NCBI GenBank assembly: GCA_963723745.1 | Contig: CAVRRZ010000001.1 | Location: 1,302,001 to 1,366,000 of the forward strand | From: CAVRRZ01 sp963723745 | Lineage (GTDB): Bacteria; Actinomycetota; Actinomycetes; Mycobacteriales; Geodermatophilaceae | Direction of reading: 5' to 3' | DNA length: 64,000 bases | In this document: positions 58,354 through 64,000 of the stretch, in pieces | Layout: every line of letters starts with the position of its first letter | Position numbering within the stretch: position 1 is the stretch's first letter | Program-made: the position numbers and the translations under genes | Notes under the pieces: model-generated | Told to the model about the DNA's origin: nothing | What the model saw: only the letters and a program-made list of their open reading frames with translations | Databases searched by the model: none

Positions 58354-58769
58354 TGCGCACGATGCTCAAGAGCAAGATCCACCGCGCGACGGTGACGCAG
58401 GCCGACCTGCACTACGTCGGCTCGGTCACGGTCGACGAGGACCTGCTCGACGCGGCCGATCTGCTGCCCGGCGAGCAGGTCGCGATCGTCGACGTCACCA
58501 ACGGCGCACGCCTGGAGACCTACGTCATCCCCGGTGCGCGGGGCAGCGGCGTCATCGGCATCAACGGCGCCGCCGCCCACCTCGTGCACCCCGGCGACCT
58601 GGTGATCCTGATCAGCTACGGGGTGATGGACGAGACCGAGGCCAAGAGCTACCTGCCGAAGGTCGTCCACGTCGACGCCGCCAACCGGGTGGTCGAGCTG
58701 GGCGGCGACCCGGCGGCGCCCGCGCCGGGCATGCCGGACCAGCGGCGCGGCGACGTCGTCGCCCGGTGA
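58350..58769 (+). CDS. panD: Aspartate 1-decarboxylase precursor
   Basis: A 139-residue pyruvoyl enzyme making beta-alanine. RTMLKSKIHRATVTQADLHYVGSVTVD contains the self-cleavage site G-S (Gly24-Ser25 type) that generates the pyruvoyl group; TNGARLETYVIPGARGSGVIGINGAAAHLVHPGDLVI is the barrel core. A C-terminal tail (PAAPAPGMPDQRRGD) is longer than in E. coli. Co-translated with panC. Confidence 0.95.
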   Translation: MMRTMLKSKIHRATVTQADLHYVGSVTVDEDLLDAADLLPGEQVAIVDVTNGARLETYVIPGARGSGVIGINGAAAHLVHPGDLVILISYGVMDETEAKSYLPKVVHVDAANRVVELGGDPAAPAPGMPDQRRGDVVAR

Positions 58770-58803
58770 GGGAGCGCGACCGACCCGGAGCGGAGGCGGA
58801 CCG

Positions 58804-59622
58804 GTGCTCCTGACCGTCGACGTCGGCAACAGCCAGACCGTCCTCGCCACGTTCGACGGCGACCGGCGGGTCGGCAGCTGGCGGGTCACCACGGCGCCCC
58901 GGGCCACGGCCGACGAGCTGCTGCTGCTCTGGCGCGGCCTGTTGCGGGACACCGAGGTCACCGGCGTCTGCGCCTGCTCGACGGTGCCGGCGCTCCTGCC
59001 CGCGCTGCGGGAGCTGCTCGACGCCCTCGCCGTCCCCGTGGTGCTCATCGGGCCGGGGGTGCGCACCGGCGTGCCGCTGCACGTCGACAACCCCCGCGAG
59101 GTGGGTGCCGACCGCGTGGTCACCGCGCTCGCCGCGCACGAGATGTTCGGCCGGCGGCCGGACGGGCGGGGCCGCCCCGTGGTCGTCGTCGACTTCGGCA
59201 CCTCCACCAACGTCGACGCCGTGGGGCCGGCCGGGCAGTTCCTCGGAGGCGCCCTGGCGCCGGGGCTCGAGGTCAGCCTGGAGGCGCTGGCCACCCGGGC
59301 GGCCCAGCTGCGATCCGTCGAGCTCACCGTGCCGACGCAGGCGATCGGCAAGAACACCGTCGCCGCGCTGCAGTCGGGGCTCGTCCTCGGGTTCGCCGGG
59401 CTCGTCGACGGGCTGGTGAGCCGCATCGCCGGGGAGCTCGTCGCCCAGTTCGACGCCGCGCCCCTCGTCGTGGCCACCGGAGGTCTCGCCCCCCTGGTGG
59501 CCGACAGCTGCCGCTCGATCGGCGAACGGGAGCCGGATCTGACCGTCCACGGCCTCCGGCTCGCCTTCGAGCGGCAGCAGGCGACCGGTTCCCCGCCGAC
59601 CCGCCGTCCGGCCTCCCCGTAG
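58804..59622 (+). CDS. coaX: Type III pantothenate kinase
   Basis: A 272-residue ASKHA-fold kinase for the first step of CoA synthesis: LTVDVGNSQTVLATFDGD (phosphate-1 motif), GVRTGVPLHVDNPREVGADRVVTALAAHE, VVVVDFGTSTNVDAVGPAGQFLGGALAPG (phosphate-2) and PLVVATGGLAPLVADS. GAGCGGAGGCGGA precedes the GTG. Together with panC and panD it forms a pantothenate/CoA cluster. Confidence 0.94.
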   Translation: MLLTVDVGNSQTVLATFDGDRRVGSWRVTTAPRATADELLLLWRGLLRDTEVTGVCACSTVPALLPALRELLDALAVPVVLIGPGVRTGVPLHVDNPREVGADRVVTALAAHEMFGRRPDGRGRPVVVVDFGTSTNVDAVGPAGQFLGGALAPGLEVSLEALATRAAQLRSVELTVPTQAIGKNTVAALQSGLVLGFAGLVDGLVSRIAGELVAQFDAAPLVVATGGLAPLVADSCRSIGEREPDLTVHGLRLAFERQQATGSPPTRRPASP

Positions 59623-59633
59623 GCTCGCTGCCC

Positions 59634-61241
59634 GTGAGTGACGAACCGCCGGCCCCAGGAGCACCAGCCGACGACAGCCCCGGGAGCATTCCAGCGAGGA
59701 ACGAGCGAGGAGCGGGCCAGGACGCGGAGTCCGGCCAGGCCGCCGGCCCGGAAGCACAGCCGCCCGACGACGAGCTGCCCGAGCAGATGCGCGTGCGCCG
59801 CGCCAAGCTGGACCGGCTGCGCGAGGCAGGGGCCGATCCCTACCCGGTCGCGGTGCCGCGGACGACCTCGCTGGCCGCCGTCCGTGCCGAGCACCCCGAC
59901 CTCGAGCCGGACACCATGACCGGACAGCAGGTCGGCGTCGCCGGCCGGGTGATCTTCTCGCGCAACACGGGGAAGCTCTGCTTCGCGACGCTGCGCGAGG
60001 GGGACGCCGAGCTGCAGGTCATGCTGTCGCGCGACCGCGTGGGCGAGGACGCGCTGGCGGCCTGGAAGGCCGACGTCGACCTCGGCGACCACGTGGTGGT
60101 CACCGGTGAGGTCGGGACGTCGCGCCGCGGCGAGCTGTCGGTCTTCGCCGACTCCTGGCAGATGGCGGCCAAGGCGCTGCGGCCGCTGCCCGTGGCGCAC
60201 AAGCCCATGAGCGAGGAACTGCGCGTCCGGCGCCGGTACGTCGACCTGATCGTCCGTGACGAGGCGCGGCGGACGGTGCGCCAGCGCGCCACGGTGATGT
60301 CCACGCTGCGGGCAGGGCTGGACTCGCGGGGTTTCCTCGAGGTCGAGACGCCGATGCTGCAGACCGTGCACGGCGGGGCCACGGCCCGGCCGTTCCGCAC
60401 GCACATGAATGCGTTCGATCTCGAGCTGTACCTGCGGATCGCCCCGGAGCTGTTCCTCAAGCGGTGCATCGTCGGCGGCCTGGACCGGGTGTTCGAGATC
60501 AACCGCAACTTCCGCAACGAAGGCGCCGACAGCACGCACTCGCCCGAGTTCGCGATGCTCGAGACCTACGCCGCCTATGCCGACTACCAGGTGATGGCCA
60601 CGCTGACCCGCGAGCTGATCCAGGAATGCTCGATGGCCCTGTTCGGCGACCTGACCGCGCGTCACCACGACGGCACCGAGGTCGACCTGTCGGGGGAGTG
60701 GCCGCAGGTGCCGCTGTTCGGCGTCGTCTCGGACGCGGTGGGCGAGGAGGTGACCCCCGAGACGCCGGTCGAGAAGCTCCGCGCGATCGCCGAGCGGCAC
60801 GGGATCGGCGTCGATCCGGTCTGGTTGCCGGGCAAGGTCGTGGAGGAGATCTTCGAGGCGCTCGTGCAGCCGACGCTGCAGGCGCCGACCTTCGTCGTCG
60901 ACTACCCGGTGGACACCTCACCCCTCACCCGGGCGCACCGGTCGAAGCCGGGCCTGGCCGAGAAGTGGGACCTCTACATCGTCGGCGTCGAGCGGGCGAC
61001 GGCCTACTCCGAACTCGTCGACCCCGTCGTCCAGCGGGAGCGGTTCACGGCGCAGGCGGCACTGGCCGCGGCCGGCGACCCGGAGGCCATGGCCCTCGAC
61101 GAGGACTTTCTCGAGGCCCTGGAATACGGCATGCCGCCCACGGGCGGCATGGGCATGGGGATCGACCGGCTGATGATGACGCTCACCGGCCTCGGTATCC
61201 GGGAAACGATCCTCTTCCCCTTGGTGCGTCCCATTTCCTGA
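59634..61241 (+). CDS. lysS: Lysyl-tRNA synthetase, class II
   Basis: A 535-residue aminoacyl-tRNA synthetase. An unusual N-terminal ~45-residue hydrophilic extension includes IPARNERGAGQDAE from a GAGGAACGAGCGAGGAG-type repeat. Then EQMRVRRAKLDRLREAGADPYPV, OB-fold TGQQVGVAGRVIFSRNTGKLCFATLREG, motif 1 (VETPMLQTVHGGATARPF), motif 2 (FEINRNFRNEGADSTHSPEFAML E) and motif 3 (GMPPTGGMGMGIDRLMMTL). GTG start; the alternative would be an internal start after the extension. Confidence 0.94.
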   Translation: MSDEPPAPGAPADDSPGSIPARNERGAGQDAESGQAAGPEAQPPDDELPEQMRVRRAKLDRLREAGADPYPVAVPRTTSLAAVRAEHPDLEPDTMTGQQVGVAGRVIFSRNTGKLCFATLREGDAELQVMLSRDRVGEDALAAWKADVDLGDHVVVTGEVGTSRRGELSVFADSWQMAAKALRPLPVAHKPMSEELRVRRRYVDLIVRDEARRTVRQRATVMSTLRAGLDSRGFLEVETPMLQTVHGGATARPFRTHMNAFDLELYLRIAPELFLKRCIVGGLDRVFEINRNFRNEGADSTHSPEFAMLETYAAYADYQVMATLTRELIQECSMALFGDLTARHHDGTEVDLSGEWPQVPLFGVVSDAVGEEVTPETPVEKLRAIAERHGIGVDPVWLPGKVVEEIFEALVQPTLQAPTFVVDYPVDTSPLTRAHRSKPGLAEKWDLYIVGVERATAYSELVDPVVQRERFTAQAALAAAGDPEAMALDEDFLEALEYGMPPTGGMGMGIDRLMMTLTGLGIRETILFPLVRPIS

Positions 61242-61367
61242 ACGCCCCCGATCCGCTCCGTTCACCAAAAAGGAGCGGGCCGGATTGGTCCGGGCGCGCG
61301 CAGATGTGGTGAAATGGTTCCGCCGCCGCCCGATGGGCGGAAATTGACGCGCGAAAGAAGGAATCGA

Positions 61368-61712
61368 ATGGCTCGCAAGGTCCAGGTCATCCTGAGTGAC
61401 GATCTCGACGAGAACCTTCCCGCCGACGAGACCGTGAGTTTCTCGCTCGACGGCACCTCGTACGAGATCGACCTGGCGGACAAGAACGCGAAGGAGATGC
61501 GGGACGTCTTCTCGCGCTACGTCTCCGCCGCGCGCAAGGTCGGCCGCGGCACCCGATCGTCCGGTGGCGGCCGCTCCCGCGGCACCGGCGGCCGCATGGA
61601 CCGCGAGCAGGCCGGCGCGATCCGCGACTGGGCGCGCAAGAACGGTCATGCGGTCAGCGACCGGGGCCGCATCCCGGCCAGTGTCGTCGAGGCCTACGAG
61701 GCCGCCCACTGA
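61368..61712 (+). CDS. lsr2: Lsr2 nucleoid-associated xenogeneic silencer
   Basis: A 114-residue DNA-bridging protein. N-terminal dimerisation domain KVQVILSDDLDENLPADETVSFSLDGTSYEIDLADKNAKEMRDV, a glycine/serine/arginine linker, and the C-terminal DNA-binding domain MDREQAGAIRDWARKNGHAVSDRGRIPASVVEAY with the AT-hook-like RGR. It silences AT-rich and foreign DNA. The 126-base leader (61242-61367) is noticeably less GC-rich than the rest of the window. AAGAAGGAATCGA supplies a ribosome site; the leader also has a CCGCTCC/GGAGCGG hairpin (61254-61278) probably ending lysS. Confidence 0.96.
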   Translation: MARKVQVILSDDLDENLPADETVSFSLDGTSYEIDLADKNAKEMRDVFSRYVSAARKVGRGTRSSGGGRSRGTGGRMDREQAGAIRDWARKNGHAVSDRGRIPASVVEAYEAAH

Positions 61713-61717
61713 GAAAG

Positions 61718-61790
61718 GGCCTCCCTACCCCCCGTCGCTCGCAGGCTCGCGGCGGGGCCCTGTAGGGAGGCCGCTCCAGCACGTTGCTGC
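61718..61790. repeat. Intergenic hairpin repeat family 2, copy E
   Basis: GGCCTCCCTAC (61718-61728) pairs perfectly with GTAGGGAGGCC (61762-61772); CCCC/GGGG extends the stem inwards. It starts six bases after the lsr2 stop, so it should end that transcript. The segment TCGCGGCGGG...GGCCGCTCCAGCA is shared with copy D at 41829-41870 in opposite orientation. Confidence 0.7.
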
Positions 61791-61877
61791 GGCCCGGTTC
61801 CCCCTCGGGGGCCGGGCCGTCGGCGTCCGTGGGGGAGGAGCTGTGGGGATCGGGTGCCGACGGCGCCCCCGCCGTTG

Positions 61878-61888
61878 CGCTGACGGCG
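61878..61888 (+). promoter_or_regulatory. Candidate ClgR operator CGCTGACGGCG upstream of clpC
   Basis: CGCTGACGGCG fits the core of the actinobacterial ClgR consensus as I remember it (CGCYNANRGCG) and is followed by TA, as expected. It lies 203 bases before the clpC start in a 378-base gap (61713-62090) with no gene. ClgR activates clpC and clpP genes in corynebacteria and streptomycetes; application here is inferred. Confidence 0.5.
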
Positions 61889-62090
61889 TAACCGCACCGG
61901 AACACCGGCCCCCCGGCACCGGTTGGACCCGACAGCCATCCACCGCTCCGCTCGGCTCGCGACGGACGGGGGTGGTCCGCGACTACAGTGGAAGACCGGT
62001 GCCCCAGCGCCGACGGACTCAAGTCGGGTGCCCCTTCCGAGAACGACGAAGGGCAGTGCCGGACCAGCCGGTCAGAGGAGAAACAGCAGC

Positions 62091-64000
62091 ATGTTCGAAC
62101 GGTTCACCGACCGAGCCCGACGGGTGGTCGTCCTGGCCCAGGAAGAGGCCCGGATGCTCAACCACAACTACATCGGCACCGAGCACATCCTGCTGGGCCT
62201 GATCCACGAGGGTGAGGGCGTCGCCGCCAAGGCGCTGGAGTCCCTCGGCATCTCGCTCGAGGGCGTCCGCCAGCAGGTCGAGGAGATCATCGGCCAGGGC
62301 CAGCAGGCGCCGACCGGGCACATCCCGTTCACGCCGCGGGCCAAGAAGGTGCTGGAGCTGTCGCTGCGCGAGGCGCTGCAGCTCGGCCACAACTACATCG
62401 GCACCGAGCACATCCTGCTCGGCCTGATCCGCGAGGGCGAGGGCGTCGCCGCCCAGGTGCTGGTCAAGCTCGGCGCCGACCTCAACCGGGTCCGCCAGCA
62501 GGTCATCCAGCTGCTCTCCGGCTACCAGGGCAAGGAGCCGGCCGCGGCCGGCGGCCCCGCCGAGGGCACGCCGTCGACCTCGCTGGTCCTCGACCAGTTC
62601 GGCCGCAACCTGACCCAGGCCGCGCGCGAGGGCAAGCTCGACCCGGTCATCGGGCGGGAGAAGGAGATCGAGCGGGTCATGCAGGTGCTGTCCCGCCGGA
62701 CCAAGAACAACCCGGTCCTGATCGGCGAGCCCGGCGTCGGCAAGACCGCCGTCGTCGAGGGCCTGGCCCAGGCGATCGTCAAGGGCGAGGTGCCCGAGAC
62801 GCTGAAGGACAAGCAGCTCTACACGCTCGACCTCGGCGCCCTCGTCGCCGGCTCCCGCTACCGCGGTGACTTCGAGGAGCGGCTGAAGAAGGTCCTCAAG
62901 GAGATCCGCACCCGCGGCGACATCATCCTGTTCATCGACGAGATCCACACCCTCGTCGGTGCCGGTGCCGCCGAGGGCGCGATCGACGCCGCCAGCATCC
63001 TCAAGCCGATGCTGGCCCGCGGTGAGCTGCAGACCATCGGCGCGACCACGCTCGACGAGTACCGCAAGCACCTGGAGAAGGACGCCGCGCTCGAGCGCCG
63101 CTTCCAGCCGATCCAGGTCGGCGAGCCGACGCTGCCGCACACCATCGAGATCCTCAAGGGTCTGCGCGACCGCTACGAGGCGCACCACCGGATCAGCATC
63201 ACCGACGCCGCCCTGGTGGCCGCCGCGACGCTGGCCGACCGGTACATCTCCGACCGCTTCCTGCCGGACAAGGCGATCGACCTGATCGACGAGGCCGGCG
63301 CCCGGATGCGGATCCGGCGGATGACCGCGCCGCCGGACCTGCGCGAGTTCGACGAGCGGATCGCCGAGGTCCGCCGCGACAAGGAGTCGGCGATCGACGC
63401 GCAGGACTTCGAGAGGGCCGCGTAGCTGCGCGACAAGGAGAAGACCGCTGCTCGGCGAGAAGGCCCAGCGCGAGAAGGAGTGGAAGGCCGGCGACATGGA
63501 CGTCGTCGCCGAGGTCGACGACGAGCAGATCGCCGAGGTGCTGGCCAACTGGACCGGCATCCCGGTCTACAAGCTGACCGAGGAGGAGACCTCCCGCCTG
63601 CTGCGCATGGAGGACGAGCTCCACAAGCGGATCATCGGCCAGGAAGAGGCCGTCAAGGCGTCAGCCAGGCGATCCGGCGCACGCGGGCGGGCCTGAAGGA
63701 CCCGCGCCGTCCCGGTGGCTCGTTCATCTTCGCCGGCCCGTCGGGTGTCGGTAAGACCGAGCTGTCCAAGGCGCTCGCCGAGTTCCTGTTCGGCGAGGAC
63801 GACGCGCTGATCCAGCTCGACATGTGCGAGTTCCACGACCGGTACACCGTGTCGCGGCTCGTCGGTGCCCCTCCCGGCTACGTCGGTTACGACGAGGGTG
63901 GCCAGCTGACCGAGAAGGTGCGGCGCAAGCCGTTCTCGGTGGTCCTCTTCGACGAGATCGAGAAGGCCCACCCGGACGTGTTCAACACGCTGCTGCAGAT
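62091..64000 (+). CDS. clpC: ATP-dependent Clp protease ATPase ClpC (5' part, interrupted, runs off the window)
   Basis: Start ATG with AGAGGAG ten bases upstream. Clp_N repeats: FERFTDRARRVVVLAQEEARMLNHNYIGTEHILLGLI and LREALQLGHNYIGTEHILLGL. AAA-1: IGEPGVGKTAVVEGLAQ, DIILFIDEIHTLVGAG. Linker/UVR-like region, then AAA-2: FIFAGPSGVGKTELSKALAEFLFG, VVLFDEIEKAHPDVFN. Three defects occur close together: an in-frame TAG at 63423-63425 (expected Lys/Gln in FERAAxLRDKEKT), an extra G at 63447, and a missing base near 63660. ClpC is normally essential, so errors are likely. The gene continues past 64000. Confidence 0.9.

Overview
This window is very GC-rich, with GTG starts, start/stop overlaps of the ATGA and GTGA type, and long shadow ORFs on both strands. 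It carries actinobacterial hallmark genes: lsr2, clpC of the ClpC1 type, a GNTTK-type proton pyrophosphatase, topA with a lysine-rich tail, an ANTAR protein, a mycothiol-type DinB-fold protein and a DUF4244 pilin. The bifunctional MFS/dTMP kinase and the overall gene content point to a Geodermatophilaceae-like actinomycete (Blastococcus/Modestobacter/Geodermatophilus). The genus is inferred from gene content only.

Most of the window is a conserved chromosomal backbone. From memory, the order parallels the Mycobacterium tuberculosis block Rv3596c to Rv3663c in opposite orientation. Region 1 (1-8.6 kb) holds accessory housekeeping genes: an AbrB-like membrane protein, a TetR operon, a PemK-like toxin, a lipid acyltransferase, an ANTAR regulator, peptide deformylase and a flavin reductase. 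Region 2 (8.6-14.5 kb) holds two adjacent dynamin-like GTPases, a TPR protein, a Fic-like protein with a decayed motif, and small genes. Region 3 (14.6-23 kb) is the tight-adherence (Tad/Flp) pilus locus (ssd, tadA, tadB, tadC, pilin, tadE, tadG-like), flanked by a HAD phosphatase and a DEAD/DEAH helicase. Region 4 (23-37 kb) has hppA, a WXG100-like/DUF1023 pair, topA, three methyltransferases, an MFS-thymidylate kinase fusion overlapping holB, and tRNA-Thr(CGT). Region 5 (37-54 kb) has a peptide-binding lipoprotein, ppa, a PBP4-type peptidase, tilS-hpt-ftsH, the folate operon folE-folP-folB-folK with DUF3180, and an Opu-type compatible-solute ABC transporter that looks like an insertion in the backbone. 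Region 6 (54-64 kb) has DUF1684, a DUF6779-like membrane coiled-coil protein, a DUF2520 protein, panC-panD-coaX (pantothenate/CoA), lysS, lsr2 and the 5' part of clpC, which runs off the window.

Many conserved genes are interrupted by single-base frameshifts. These cluster at about 4.5, 8.9-11.6, 14.7-17.5, 20.9-22.4, 24.8, 27.8-29.9 and 63.4-63.7 kb, and I found none from about 30.7 to 63.4 kb. A recurring form is one extra G inside CCT (CCT to CGCT, or AGG to AGCG on the other strand). I read these mainly as sequence errors rather than true pseudogenes. I give whole-gene spans with approximate shift positions.

Structure not explained by genes: a three-copy intergenic hairpin family with paired (covarying) differences (12.6, 39.7 and 53.7 kb); a second two-copy hairpin family (41.8 and 61.7 kb); a textbook intrinsic terminator just upstream of the PBP4 gene; several operator-like palindromes; a candidate ClgR site ahead of clpC; and a substrate-binding protein that appears circularly permuted.
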